Source: a virus
Virus record (IMG/VR): IMGVR_UViG_3300031772_000097
Span: 1-40,280 of that record
Direction: 5' to 3' (one strand)
DNA: 40,280 nt
Under the pieces are notes generated by a model that saw only the letters and a list, made by a program, of their open reading frames with translations, did no database searches and was not told the DNA's origin. Positions 1-8,240 of this stretch are shown here, piece by piece. Numbering within the stretch: position 1 is the stretch's first letter; the number at the start of each line of letters is the position of its first letter. The position numbers were made by a program, and so were the translations under genes.

Positions 1-1030
1 CGAATGTCAACAGGCCCCAACCGCCATTGGTCATCACATAGGTACCCGTGCCGCCCGCGCCCGCGTTGGTGGGGAAGGTGGACGCCACATAGTTGCTGTA
101 GATCCCCTGCGCCGCCTGCGTCCAGTACGTCGCGGAAAGATAGTTGCTGAAGGTGGTCTGGTTCGCTGCCGTCCAGAACACGCCCCACACGGCGTTAGAT
201 AGCGAGGCATCCAGTTGCGCCCAGGCCAGCGCAAACGTATTGCTGATCGTCGCCTCGTTCCGGCCGCCGAGAGCAGCGGAGTTGTCCGCCGTCCCGTGCA
301 GCGGAAGATAGGTCGCTGCCGTCCAGTTACTAAAAGTCGTCTGCTGCGCCAGGGTCCAGAACGTACCCCACACCGCATTGCTCAAACTCGTGTCCTTCGC
401 GGTCCACGCCACATCAAACGCATTTGAAATGGTCACCTCGCTCCGACCGCCCAGCAGCGCCGCATTGTTCGCGTTCGTCGCATTCCCCGCCCAGGTCGCA
501 TAGTTCACGCTGTTGGTCCCGGCCGAAAGCAGAAACGGCCAGCCGCTGAAGTCCCCGATGAACGGGCCATAGTCCGCCCCATTGATCGCCACTGTCGCCC
601 GCAGCGCGTTCTGCGCCCCCACCTCCGGGCTCTTCTCCACGTCGATCCCACCGATCGCAAACGTCACCAGGTAGGTGTTGCTGCTGGCCGTCAGCGCCGC
701 ATACCCCCCCTTGATCGTCTCCCCGAGCACGTTCGTCGTCGCGTCAAAGGTCACCGTCGCCCCGCTCACCGTCCCCGTCACCGTGCACATCGCCGCCGAA
801 TCCAGGCTCTTGTAATACCGCAGCAGGCACGTCCACCCCGTCGCCGTCCAGGCATTCGTCCCATCATAGAGGTTAAACACCCACCGCGGCGTCGTCGCCC
901 GCTTCGCCTGGATCGCAAACTGCGGATCCCTCACCCGGTAATCCACCGTAAAGCTCTCGCTCGGCGGATCCGCCAGGGCCCCGCCCGCCACTCCCACCAC
1001 TGCCGCCATCAGGGCCGCCACTTTCTTCAT
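1..1030 (-). CDS. tail fibre / receptor-binding protein, N-terminal part (continues at 40280)
   Basis: The frame is open from ATG at 1030 (ribosome site GGAG 8 nt upstream) to position 1. Residues 1-20 form a Sec-like signal: two lysines, a hydrophobic core, and a small-residue end (ALA) before DPPSES. Residues about 30-170 contain a strand-rich domain (NLYDGTNAW, GWTCLLRYY) resembling the N-terminal domain of baseplate upper proteins (BppU-like). Then come two copies of a roughly 55-residue repeat built on GGR.E.TISN, LSNAVWG.FWT and QTTFSN. The last base at position 1 is the first base of a codon. Joined to 40280 and 40279 it gives GGC (Gly), and the frame continues into the repeats described at 39259-40280. 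The joined gene would be 2,052 nt, 683 residues. A signal peptide on a fibre is unusual. Function inferred from composition and position. Confidence 0.75.
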   Translation of the reverse strand, partial: MKKVAALMAAVVGVAGGALADPPSESFTVDYRVRDPQFAIQAKRATTPRWVFNLYDGTNAWTATGWTCLLRYYKSLDSAAMCTVTGTVSGATVTFDATTNVLGETIKGGYAALTASSNTYLVTFAIGGIDVEKSPEVGAQNALRATVAINGADYGPFIGDFSGWPFLLSAGTNSVNYATWAGNATNANNAALLGGRSEVTISNAFDVAWTAKDTSLSNAVWGTFWTLAQQTTFSNWTAATYLPLHGTADNSAALGGRNEATISNTFALAWAQLDASLSNAVWGVFWTAANQTTFSNYLSATYWTQAAQGIYSNYVASTFPTNAGAGGTGTYVMTNGGWGLLTF

Positions 1031-1040
1031 GGGGATCTCC

Positions 1041-1084
1041 ATCTGAAATCCGCAATCCGCAATCTGAAATCCGCAATCCGCAAT
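1041..1084. repeat. repeat family C, copy 1 (ATCCGCAATCCGCA type)
   Basis: Two direct copies of ATCTGAAATCCGCAATCCGC just upstream of the fibre start. A shorter relative lies at 11806-11836. It forms the 5' leader of the fibre message. Confidence 0.8.
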
Positions 1085-1096
1085 GCCGCCTCGCGG

Positions 1097-1399
1097 CTAC
1101 GCCATCGGCTGCCCGTACACCACCGCCGCGCCGCCCCGCTGGTGGAAACTCGCCGCCGCCGCCGTCTCCTTGCTCCAGAGTCCCTCATAGTTCACCGCCA
1201 GCCCGATCCCCACCGCCGTATCCGGCGCCGTCACCCCGTCCACGCTCACGCTCACGCTCTGCGTGGCCACTGTGATCCACACATACCGCGAGGTCTCCGG
1301 GAGGGCCGCAAAGCTCACCGGGCTGTGCGCCACGGTCAGCTCCTGCATCGTCCCTGCCGGCCGCAACTCCGCCAAACTGCTCCGATTCTTCACGTTCAT
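1097..1399 (-). CDS. small putative virion protein downstream of head/tail gene
   Basis: 100 residues. I chose the ATG at 1399 because AGGAGA lies 6 nt upstream. The frame is open further upstream to 1462, but that part is only repeat family D (TDGTD-like residues). The protein contains LPETSRYVWITVATQ followed by a beta-strand-rich segment and ends in AAVVYGQPMA. I do not recognise the family. Its place between the adaptor-like protein at 1463 and the fibre suggests a small head-tail or fibre-attachment protein. No catalytic motif is visible. Confidence 0.6.
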   Translation of the reverse strand: MNVKNRSSLAELRPAGTMQELTVAHSPVSFAALPETSRYVWITVATQSVSVSVDGVTAPDTAVGIGLAVNYEGLWSKETAAAASFHQRGGAAVVYGQPMA

Positions 1400-1411
1400 T
1401 CTTCTTCTCCT

Positions 1412-1441
1412 ATCCGTGCCATCCGTGGCATCCGTGGTTCC
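1412..1441. repeat. repeat family D, copy 1 (ATCCGTG(G/C)C period)
   Basis: Tandem 9-10 bp units ATCCGTGGC. Copies also at 2334-2361 and 37267-37298. Here it fills the gap between two head/tail genes. Confidence 0.85.
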
Positions 1442-1462
1442 CCTCTTCTCTTCATCCGTCAC

Positions 1463-2323
1463 TTATCCCAAATTCACCACGCCCGCCGTCTCCGTCACCC
1501 GCTGCTGCTTCAGCGCGATAGCTCCCGCGATCTCCAGCTTCTCATAGCCCCGGTCCTCCAGCTTCTCCGCCTCCCCCTCCCGGTCGTCCGAATAGAACGC
1601 ATCCGCCAGCGACAGTTCCACCAGCGCCGCCCGCAAAATCGCCGGGATCTCCAGCTTCTCCCAGTAATCCGTCGATGTCTCCGGATCCTCGCTCGCCGTC
1701 CCCCGGCGGCACCGGTAACAGTCGCCGGCCTCCTCGTGATACCTCACATCCCCCGCCACATACGCCACGCCGCTCTCCCACGCCTCTCCGGTCAGCTCCG
1801 GGCACTTCGTCCGGCAGAGCACCCACACGCTCGTCCCCACGCTCGTATCCGTCACCACCACGCCGGCATCCTTCGGCTGGAAGGGCCACTCCTCCGGGTA
1901 GTCGCTCGCCAGCGGGTTGTTCGTCGTCACCATCTTCACCGCCCCGATCGGCGTGCGCGTCACCTCGCTCCAGTAGGTGGTCGCCGTCGCCGGGTCCTGG
2001 TTCAACCCCGCCAGGAGCGCCTCATAGCGCTTCCCGTACCGCTGCCGCACGTCCCCCACCGCGTACGTGGTCAGCGCGCTCCACTCCGCCGTCTCAAAGT
2101 CGATCCGCGGCTCCCCGCTCGTCGCGTCGGTCAGCACCAGCCGCTCCTCGCACTTCATCAGGTCCGGCCACCAGGCCCAGCCCCACACTTCCGCCAGCCG
2201 CACCCCGAGATACCCGATCAGCTCCTTCCGCTGCTCCGGCTCGATCGCGTCCGTCGCGTCCGGATGCCGCCCCAGCCGCCGGCTCATCGCCTCCATCACA
2301 CTCTTGAGCGTCACGCTCTGCAT
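1463..2323 (-). CDS. putative head-tail adaptor with two carbohydrate-binding-like modules
   Basis: 286 residues, directly downstream of the portal gene. Residues 1-60 are helical (MEAMSRRLGRHPDATDAI, then LAEVWGWAWWPDL), as in podophage adaptor/tail tubular proteins. Two modules follow at about 80-120 and 183-225 with the pattern W....Y..GD-V...G..Y.....N/...P....YW, the spacing of CBM5/12-type carbohydrate-binding modules. The C-terminus is helical and charged. The adaptor role is inferred from position; the CBM-like modules are read from the sequence. It could be a virion protein that contacts surface glycans. Confidence 0.55.
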   Translation of the reverse strand: MQSVTLKSVMEAMSRRLGRHPDATDAIEPEQRKELIGYLGVRLAEVWGWAWWPDLMKCEERLVLTDATSGEPRIDFETAEWSALTTYAVGDVRQRYGKRYEALLAGLNQDPATATTYWSEVTRTPIGAVKMVTTNNPLASDYPEEWPFQPKDAGVVVTDTSVGTSVWVLCRTKCPELTGEAWESGVAYVAGDVRYHEEAGDCYRCRRGTASEDPETSTDYWEKLEIPAILRAALVELSLADAFYSDDREGEAEKLEDRGYEKLEIAGAIALKQQRVTETAGVVNLG

Positions 2324-2333
2324 GGTCTGCTCC

Positions 2334-2361
2334 TATCCGTGCCATCCGTGAAATCCGTGGT
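2334..2361. repeat. repeat family D, copy 2
   Basis: ATCCGTGCCATCCGTGAAATCCGTGG-type tandem unit between the portal stop and the next gene. Confidence 0.8.
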
Positions 2362-4562
2362 CACTCTTCTCCGGTCTTCTCGGCTGCTTCATCCAGCGCC
2401 GGCCGCGCCCCCACCTTCCCGATCAGCGCATTCTCCTGCTGCTGGATCTGGAACTCGAAATGCTCCATCCGCTTCTTCAGGATCTCCAGGCTCATCGGCG
2501 TCAGCTTCTGCACCGCCTCCGGGTTTCGCTGCCCGATCATTTCCAGGGTCTGCAGCCGCACGCCCCAGTTCTGGCCCTGCTCCTGCATCGGTGGTTCGAT
2601 CCCGGCCGCGATCTTGGCAAAGTTCGTCTCTTCCTCGTCCACCTCCGCCTGGTCCGCCTCTTCCACCGGCCGGATCGTCTCCTCCGCCAGGTTCGGATTG
2701 ATCGCCCCCATCACGATCGCCGTCAGCCGGTCCCGCATGATCGTTTGGCTCGTGTCCCAAACCAGGATGTACTTCGAGAGCGCCTCCGCCAGCTTGATCA
2801 CGTAATCCGGGTCCAGCGTCCGCACGTCGAAAGCCAGCGTCAGGTCAAACTTCCCCTGGATCTCCGCCAACCCCCGCCCCAGCGCCACGCCCTTCCCGCC
2901 CACGATCCGCGCAATCTGCCCGTCCGTCATGTACTGCTGGCACAGCTGGATCATCATCTGGAACGCATCCGCCAGCCCCCACAAGAAGCCGTCCACCGCC
3001 TGCTGGTTCAACAGGTCCGCGATCACCGGGCTCACCGCCTCGTGCGGGATCCCCCAATACTCGTGCACCCTTCGCCGGATCTCCTCCCGCTGCTTCTCGG
3101 TCGTCGCCGGGTAGTCCGGCAGTTTCATCCACTCGTAGTCTCCCGGCCGCCGCCGCTTGATCTGCGCCATCGGCCCTACCTCGAGCTTCGAGTCCGGCCG
3201 CCGCTCCGGCACGAAGATGCTCGGGAAGGTCATTTGCGCGTGGTCGCCAAACGTGTCGTCCAGGAGCTTCGTGAAGCTCTGGTCGGTCACCAGCAGTTCC
3301 GGCGCCCCGCGGCTGTCCATCAGCCGGCCCGAAACGATCTCCCGCGCAAATTCGATGTACGGATATTCCCCGTGGTCGTACTCCTGCAGCGTCTTGTCGT
3401 AGGCCGGCTCCTTCACGAATTTGCTGAACGCCATCCGGTAGATCCCCGGGATCCCGTCCTCCCGCACCGCCTGCCAGTACGCCGTCGCCACTTCATAGAG
3501 CCCCTTGTATTCCGTCTCCTGCAGCAGCTCCACCTTCTCCGTGGTCCCGTCCACTTTCCGCACCGTCATCGCCTGCGGAAAACCCGTCTTCCCCTCCGCC
3601 CCCGTCGCCTTCGCCCCATCGCCCACCAGCGCATCCACAAAGGCCTTGCTGTACCGGTAGGGCGGCAGCATCCGCCGCCGCGCCTCCACTTTGCCGATCC
3701 ATTCCCGATGGAAAATCACCCGCGCCTCCCGCAGCGCGCCCGTGTTGGTCGGAATGAAGATGTCATAGAGCAGGCGCAGCGCCTGCACCTTCGGTCGGTT
3801 CGTCCGGATGTACGGCTCCGGGAATTCCGCCGCCGCCCCCTCCCGCCACGCCCGCAGGATCGTCTTCGCCCTCGAGAGCTCCATTGTCGGCACCAGGCCC
3901 ACGAGAAACTCCGCCGTCTGGTCCTCCGCCGCCGGGTTCAAAACCATCTCCAGCACCTCGGCCGCCAGTTCCGGGGTCACCTGGTCGCCGTAGGCCTCCA
4001 CCAGCCAGTTCACCAGGTCCTCGGGCGCCACTTGCTTCGCCCGCAGCCCCGGGTTCTGGTCCCACCAGATCCCCAAAATCCCCACCGCCGGCGTATCCCC
4101 CACCGTGTACTGCGCCAGCTTGTTCAGCTCCCGCCACCAGTCCCGCCCCAGCTGATTGCTCGTGATCCACGAAAGCAGCGTCCGGATCTTCCCCGCCTTC
4201 GGCTCGTCCGTGATCTCCATGCCGATCACCTTGCGGTGCGCCCGGATCCCCGCCGCCACCAGAATGGCGCTCTTCACGTTCGTCACGAAGTCCGCCATCC
4301 GGATCCGGCCATCGCATCCCCCCTCAAACGGATGCGGCTTCTTCCCGGATAGGTTCTCCTGGTGCTTCCGGCCGTCCGGGTCCTGGCCGTCCCACCGGCA
4401 AAACCGCGTGTCGTCGTTCGTCTTCCGCCGCTCCCACAAGCCGCTCTCCGCGTCCGAATTGAGCTGGTCGATCTCGCTTTTGAACCACGTCAGCTCCTCG
4501 CTCGTCGCCGGCGCGCTCCCGCCGTCGCCCTTCGCCTCGTCAACCTGGCTTTCTCCCGGCAT
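2361..4562 (-). CDS. portal protein
   Basis: 733 residues from ATG at 4562; a longer frame to 4610 would overlap the upstream gene. Length and composition fit large podophage portals (P22/N4 type, 700-760 residues), the dodecameric ring for DNA packaging and head-tail joining. Visible features: helical N-terminus (SEELTWFKSEIDQLNSD), aromatic WDGQDPDGRKH segment, long central wing region (IFIPTNTGALREARV, then EYDHGEYPYIEFARE), a likely stem helix segment (VSPVIADLLNQQAVDGF), and a charged C-terminal tail. The gene lies downstream of the capsid gene rather than next to terminase, an unusual order. Function is by family resemblance and module position. Confidence 0.75.
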   Translation of the reverse strand: MPGESQVDEAKGDGGSAPATSEELTWFKSEIDQLNSDAESGLWERRKTNDDTRFCRWDGQDPDGRKHQENLSGKKPHPFEGGCDGRIRMADFVTNVKSAILVAAGIRAHRKVIGMEITDEPKAGKIRTLLSWITSNQLGRDWWRELNKLAQYTVGDTPAVGILGIWWDQNPGLRAKQVAPEDLVNWLVEAYGDQVTPELAAEVLEMVLNPAAEDQTAEFLVGLVPTMELSRAKTILRAWREGAAAEFPEPYIRTNRPKVQALRLLYDIFIPTNTGALREARVIFHREWIGKVEARRRMLPPYRYSKAFVDALVGDGAKATGAEGKTGFPQAMTVRKVDGTTEKVELLQETEYKGLYEVATAYWQAVREDGIPGIYRMAFSKFVKEPAYDKTLQEYDHGEYPYIEFAREIVSGRLMDSRGAPELLVTDQSFTKLLDDTFGDHAQMTFPSIFVPERRPDSKLEVGPMAQIKRRRPGDYEWMKLPDYPATTEKQREEIRRRVHEYWGIPHEAVSPVIADLLNQQAVDGFLWGLADAFQMMIQLCQQYMTDGQIARIVGGKGVALGRGLAEIQGKFDLTLAFDVRTLDPDYVIKLAEALSKYILVWDTSQTIMRDRLTAIVMGAINPNLAEETIRPVEEADQAEVDEEETNFAKIAAGIEPPMQEQGQNWGVRLQTLEMIGQRNPEAVQKLTPMSLEILKKRMEHFEFQIQQQENALIGKVGARPALDEAAEKTGEE

Positions 4563-4566
4563 CGCG

Positions 4567-4929
4567 TCACCCCGCTTGCTGATAGCTCTTGTGGAAAGTC
4601 GTCCGCCCAAATCGGGTCAATCTCCCATTTCCCTTCGCGTCCGCTTCGCGTGTTTCGCGGTTGTCTCCCACTCTCGCCCTCACGCTCCGCCCCACATTCC
4701 TCACCCGCAGCTCCGGATGTCTCCGCAGTTGATCGTTCAGAAATTCCGGCTCCGCCCAGCAATCCCGCACCCCGTACACGCGCCGGTTGCTCTGCACCGC
4801 GTTGTGGTAGAGCACCGGGTCGATCCGCGCCACCGCCTCACCCTCCCGCAGAAAGCGCCCCTCCCCCTTCGTCGCCTGGATGATCCCCTGCCGCCGCCGC
4901 GCCCGCTCGATCTCCGCCGCCGTATACAT
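4567..4929 (-). CDS. small protein between capsid and portal genes
   Basis: 120 residues. ATG at 4929 with GGAGG 5 nt upstream; its stop lies 4 nt before the portal start. The N-terminus (TAAEIERARRRQGII) is helical, and the middle (DPVLYHNAVQSNRRVYGVRDCW) resembles small phage head proteins. Residues near 97-105 (NRETREADAKG) are encoded by repeat family E, read in frame. Function unknown; a packaging or connector protein is plausible from position. Confidence 0.6.
   Translation of the reverse strand: MYTAAEIERARRRQGIIQATKGEGRFLREGEAVARIDPVLYHNAVQSNRRVYGVRDCWAEPEFLNDQLRRHPELRVRNVGRSVRARVGDNRETREADAKGNGRLTRFGRTTFHKSYQQAG
4634..4662. repeat. repeat family E, copy 1, inside a gene
   Basis: TTCGCGTGTTTCGCGGTT, translated in frame within the 4567-4929 protein. 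Other copies at 8102, 9346 and 35312. Confidence 0.85.
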
Positions 4930-4950
4930 CCCGGGCCTCCGATCCGCCCC

Positions 4951-5004
4951 GCCGGCTCGCCGCGTAGAAGCTCGGCGCCTTTACGCGGCGAGCGCCAGCG
5001 AAGC
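4951..5004. repeat. palindromic repeat family B, copy 1
   Basis: 54 bp. Begins GCCGGCTCGCCGCGTAGAAG and ends GCGGCGAGCGCCAGCGAAGC, with CTCGCCGCGTA pairing with TACGCGGCGAG. It lies just upstream of the 4929 gene. The only other copy, 8716-8769, differs by one base and also lies just upstream of a gene. Confidence 0.9.
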
Positions 5005-5013
5005 AAAGGCAAC

Positions 5014-5045
5014 GGGGGCGGCAGGTGTACACACCCGCCGCCCCC
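5014..5045 (-). terminator. strong hairpin after the capsid-associated gene
   Basis: GGGGGCGGC pairs with GCCGCCCCC and an inner GGTGT pairs with ACACC around a 2-nt loop. It lies 15 nt past the stop at 5060. The following U-tract is poor (TTGCCTTTGC), so it may be a stabiliser or partial terminator. Confidence 0.55.
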
Positions 5046-5059
5046 GCTCGTTTCCCCGC

Positions 5060-5665
5060 TTAGTCCCGGCTCCCGTCCCACACGCGGAAGTAGATCCACA
5101 CTTCTCCCGCTGTCAGGTCCACCAGGCCATGCACGCCGCCCGCCGGCGTAAACACGAAGTCAACCGTGTCCGCCGTGGTGTAGAGCTTCTTCCCGTAGCT
5201 CCCGTCCACCATCACGCTGTACGCATTGGTGCACGTCCCGGTCGTAACCGGAGCCGCATAGATCGTGGTCGCCACGCCCGCCTGGGTGCGCCCGTACTTC
5301 AGGAACACCTCGGTCCCGTAGCTGTCCAGCTCCATGCTCGTCAGGAACAGGTCCGCATCCGTCCCGTCCCCCACGGTCAGCGTCACGCTTGCCAGGGCCG
5401 CCTCGGTCGAGTCCACAAACGCCGTCTTCAAGACCGCCGCGATGCACTCCACGCCCTGCTTCGCCGCCACCGGAAACAGGGTGGTGATCGTCTGCGCCGT
5501 GTTGCTCACCGCCTCCGTCAGGTCCGCCTGCGTGATCTTCACCACGTGCGTCGCACCCTTCGGCCCTTGATCGTTCAGCGGCAGCACGTACAGGCCGCCG
5601 CCGGCGTACGCTCCAACCGCCACCAGTCCCATGAACACCGTCACCATCAACATCTGCTTCTTCAT
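5060..5665 (-). CDS. putative capsid decoration/head protein with signal peptide
   Basis: 201 residues from ATG at 5665, first gene after the capsid gene. Residues 1-23 look like a Sec signal: MKKQ, a hydrophobic stretch, then AYAGG. The remainder is beta-rich with repeated threonine/valine strands (THVVKITQADL, ASVTLTVGDGTDADLFLT, YAAPVTTGTCTNAYSVMVD, WIYFRVWDGSRD) and one Cys pair candidate. The position just after the major capsid gene is typical of decoration proteins, but an export signal on such a protein would be odd. It may be processed, exported, or the hydrophobic N-terminus may serve assembly. Family not recognised. Confidence 0.6.
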   Translation of the reverse strand: MKKQMLMVTVFMGLVAVGAYAGGGLYVLPLNDQGPKGATHVVKITQADLTEAVSNTAQTITTLFPVAAKQGVECIAAVLKTAFVDSTEAALASVTLTVGDGTDADLFLTSMELDSYGTEVFLKYGRTQAGVATTIYAAPVTTGTCTNAYSVMVDGSYGKKLYTTADTVDFVFTPAGGVHGLVDLTAGEVWIYFRVWDGSRD

Positions 5666-5928
5666 GTCCGTTTTCCCCTTGCGCTTGCTCGTCCGTCTTC
5701 CTTGGCCTGCGTAGCCTCCGTGGCGAAGCAGGCCGCCTTCCGCCTCTTCAGTCCCAATCCCTCCCCCGGTTGGGGGGGCCTGGTCGCCCCAGGTGCCCCC
5801 CCGTGGCCGGGTTGTGGGAGTGCCCGCCTTGCGCGGGCTCAGAAAGTTCTTTCTCTTGTTCTCCTTCTCTTCCGTTTCCCGGCGCCAATCCCCTCCTTGG
5901 AGGGGTGGCCGAAGGCCGGGGTGGGTGC
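5666..5928. other. 260-nt gap filled with repeat-like hairpins
   Basis: No convincing gene. It holds GGCCTGC...GCAGGCC (5704-5733, loop GTAGCCTCCGTGGCGAA, resembling the core of family A), a G/C-rich block around 5760-5815, and a segment at 5885-5928 containing CCCCTCCTTGGAGGGG and GGCCGAAGGCCGGGG. These may affect the relative output of capsid and downstream genes. Confidence 0.6.
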
Positions 5929-6930
5929 TTAGCTGTCGATCTCCGCCTTGAACTGCCCCAGCGGGTTCAGGCTCTTGAGGATCGCGATGCAGTCCGAGAA
6001 GCCCCGCGGCCCGCCGCCCAGGTCCGGCAGCTCCACCAGCCGCGGCTTCCGCATGAACGCCGCTTTCCACATCGAGAGATCCAGGCCGATCATCGAGCGG
6101 TGCGTCCCCGCGCTCGCGGCGCCTGCCAGGTCCAGCCGCATGAACGTGCTCGGGTGCATCCGCACGGTCCCGTAGCTGAGCGACAGCACCGTCACGCTCT
6201 TCACCATCGCCTTCTTCGTCCCGTCCTGCACGAAACTCCGGATCGGCATCAGGCTCGTCGTGCCCAGCGCATCCCGGCAGGTGAAGTTGTCGATCACCTG
6301 CTGCAGCAGCACCCCGGCAAAGGCGTCGATGTCCACCTTCCCCCGCTTCGCCTGGTAGGCCGCGATCACGAGGGCCTCAAAGGCCGCTTCCGTGAACGCC
6401 GCCAGGGTCGAGCTATACACGCACGCGCTCGCCGGCCGGAACGCATCCGGCACCGGGTAGAGGCTCTGTGCCGCCACATCCAGCCACTTGTACGCCCCGC
6501 GCGTCACGTTCTTCGCGGCCGCCGGCTGCTTCGCGCACTCGTGCGCGGAGAGGAAGCGCCCCTCGAGGGCAAACTTCAGCTTCTTCGCGCTCACCGCCTT
6601 CTGGCGCCCTTTCTCGCCCGAGGGCAGGCCCGCCACCTCCGTCACGTCCGCGAAGTCGCTCACGCTCCAGGGCTTGCGGAACTTCTGCGCCACGCCGGTC
6701 AGCTCCTCCCGGCCCTGGCTCGAAAACGCGGCCACGTCCTCGCCGTCCGGAACGCCGTCAACGTCCACGTCGTCGTAGGTTTCCGTCTGCCACGTGCTCA
6801 GCTTCTGCGCGGGCTTGGGGTCCTTCGGCACCAGGCTCGTGAAGGGCGTCTCATCCGCCCTGACGTTGAACACCTCGTCAGCGATTTCCTGCCGCTGACC
6901 CTTTTGGTCCACTTCATACGATCCAGGCAT
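5929..6930 (-). CDS. major capsid protein
   Basis: 333 residues. ATG at 6930 has a strong ribosome site (GGAGGATCAGT). The N-terminus (EIADEVFNVRADETPFTSLVPKD, then STWQTETYD) matches the ...TPF.S.ig K...T.W..D pattern of the SU10/DUF5309-type HK97-fold capsid family. Residues 70-110 hold a substrate-like loop (VAQKFRKPWSVSDFADVTE), and the C-terminus has A-domain strands (SVTVLSLSYGTVRMHPSTF, FMRKPRLVELPDLGG). It follows the scaffold gene directly. The family call is from memory of the motif pattern. Confidence 0.75.
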   Translation of the reverse strand: MPGSYEVDQKGQRQEIADEVFNVRADETPFTSLVPKDPKPAQKLSTWQTETYDDVDVDGVPDGEDVAAFSSQGREELTGVAQKFRKPWSVSDFADVTEVAGLPSGEKGRQKAVSAKKLKFALEGRFLSAHECAKQPAAAKNVTRGAYKWLDVAAQSLYPVPDAFRPASACVYSSTLAAFTEAAFEALVIAAYQAKRGKVDIDAFAGVLLQQVIDNFTCRDALGTTSLMPIRSFVQDGTKKAMVKSVTVLSLSYGTVRMHPSTFMRLDLAGAASAGTHRSMIGLDLSMWKAAFMRKPRLVELPDLGGGPRGFSDCIAILKSLNPLGQFKAEIDS

Positions 6931-6986
6931 ACTGATCCTCCGTCTGGCCCCGGTGGCTTCTCCCGCCGGCGCATCAGACCGTTGCG

Positions 6987-8039
6987 TCAATCCAACGCCT
7001 TGGCGAGCGCGTCATCGCTAAACCCGCCTTCGGCGAACGTTTCCATCGTTGACCTTCCCTTGGGTTTGCCTGGCTGCTGAACGCCGCTGCGGGGCGGCAC
7101 CGGTGCTCCGGGCACCGGCGGCGCCGGCCTGGCGGCCGGCTTCGGCTGGCCCTTGGCTTTCCCCTCGCGCGCCTTCCGGCCCGCCAGGAGATCCCCCAGC
7201 ACCAGCTTGTACTCCGGGAGCGCCTTCACGCCCGGGATCCGCGCCGCCCACCGGGCGGCTTCCACGGAGAGTTCGCTCCGCGGATCCGCCAGCTCGGGAT
7301 ACGCCTCGCGGGTCACCGCCTCGTAGGCGGTCCGCCGCTTCAGTGTCTCCCGGGCCCGCGGCAAATCCCGCTCCCGTTCCCTGCGGACTTCCAGGAGTCT
7401 CCGCCGGATCTCGGCGGCCGTGTAGGATTGCTCCCCCGGCTTCTCCGCCTCGTACCCGTCGATGTGCTCCTCGCAGAATTCTTCCACCTGCCACAGGTAG
7501 TCCTCCCGCTTGTTCAGTTCCGCGTCCGTCTCCGCCATGAGGAGCGGATTGATCGCCCCGCCGCCGGCCGGCGCCGCGCGTCCCTGCTCTTCCAGCTCGC
7601 TCACCCTCGCGGTGAGCTCCTTCGTCAGGGTCCGCTCGGCCTCCAGGAGTTCCTCGGTTTCCTTCCGCCGGTGAACTTCCTTGCCGATCCGCTTGTCGAT
7701 CTTCTCCTGCAACTCGGGCGGCAATCCGCCCTTGTCCGCGTCGCCGTCCTTCTCCTTGCCCTCGTCCGGCTCCTTCGGCGGCTCCTCCGCCCCCGCCTCG
7801 GGGGCGCCCTCCGTAGCTCCGTCGGCTTCGCCGACGGCCGCGGAGGAGGGCTCCGGCGGCTTCTCTTCCGCCGGGGGCGCCTCAGCAAACCCCTGCTCTT
7901 CCATCATCGCCCGCGCAAAATCCTTCTCATCCGGCGTGCGCTCGTCCGGCTTCCCCGCGGCTCCTGCTTCCTTGCCTGCCGCTCCGGCCTTCCCTGCTTC
8001 CGCGTTCCGACTTCCGGCTTCCGCCTTCGGTTGTGGCAT
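6987..8039 (-). CDS. scaffolding protein
   Basis: 350 residues. ATG at 8039 with GGAGG 8 nt upstream; a TTG further up is less likely. Composition is Ala/Glu/Lys/Pro-rich with a predicted coiled coil at about 115-165 (QEKIDKRIGKEVHRRKETEE, then TLTKELTARVSELEEQ). The C-terminal part is helical and basic. These are hallmarks of capsid scaffolds, which direct shell assembly and leave before DNA enters. It sits immediately before the capsid gene. Residues about 66-80 (SSAAVGEADGATEG) are encoded by palindromic repeat A1 inserted in the disordered acidic region. Confidence 0.7.
   Translation of the reverse strand: MPQPKAEAGSRNAEAGKAGAAGKEAGAAGKPDERTPDEKDFARAMMEEQGFAEAPPAEEKPPEPSSAAVGEADGATEGAPEAGAEEPPKEPDEGKEKDGDADKGGLPPELQEKIDKRIGKEVHRRKETEELLEAERTLTKELTARVSELEEQGRAAPAGGGAINPLLMAETDAELNKREDYLWQVEEFCEEHIDGYEAEKPGEQSYTAAEIRRRLLEVRRERERDLPRARETLKRRTAYEAVTREAYPELADPRSELSVEAARWAARIPGVKALPEYKLVLGDLLAGRKAREGKAKGQPKPAARPAPPVPGAPVPPRSGVQQPGKPKGRSTMETFAEGGFSDDALAKALD
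7806..7851. repeat. palindromic repeat family A, copy 1 (inside scaffold gene)
   Basis: 46 bp. GCCCTCCGTAGCTCC, then GTCGGC...GCCGAC, then GCGGAGGAGGGC. The whole forms a long imperfect hairpin. Translated in frame. Confidence 0.9.
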
Positions 8040-8101
8040 GGCTGCATCCTCCGCCAAGTCGAGGTTTCACCATTGGCGTGGTTGCGTCCGGTCGTTCCGG
8101 C

Positions 8102-8129
8102 TTCGCGTCCTTTCGCGTGATTCGCGGTT
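8102..8129. repeat. repeat family E, copy 2
   Basis: TTTCGCGTGATTCGCGGTTT in the leader region upstream of the scaffold gene. Confidence 0.85.
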
Positions 8130-8164
8130 TCGCCGCTCTTCTCGCGGGCCCCCGCCAAAGCAAA

Positions 8165-8196
8165 GGGCCGCTCGAGAGACTTCTCTCGAACGGCCC
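8165..8196 (-). terminator. long hairpin upstream of scaffold gene
   Basis: 15-bp stem GGGCCGTTCGAGAGA / TCTCTCGAGCGGCCC (one G-U pair), followed on the minus strand by TTTGCTTTGG. It separates the 8290 gene from the scaffold and capsid genes. Terminator or RNA stabiliser. Confidence 0.6.
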
Positions 8197-8240
8197 TATC
8201 ATCCACCCCAAACCCCTTATCGCGCCAATACCTGTTTCCG

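Noticed and set aside
5060-6070. Longer 336-codon start for the capsid-adjacent protein
   Set aside because: The first 135 codons run out of frame through the capsid gene end and repeat-filled gap. ATG at 5665 begins a clear signal peptide.
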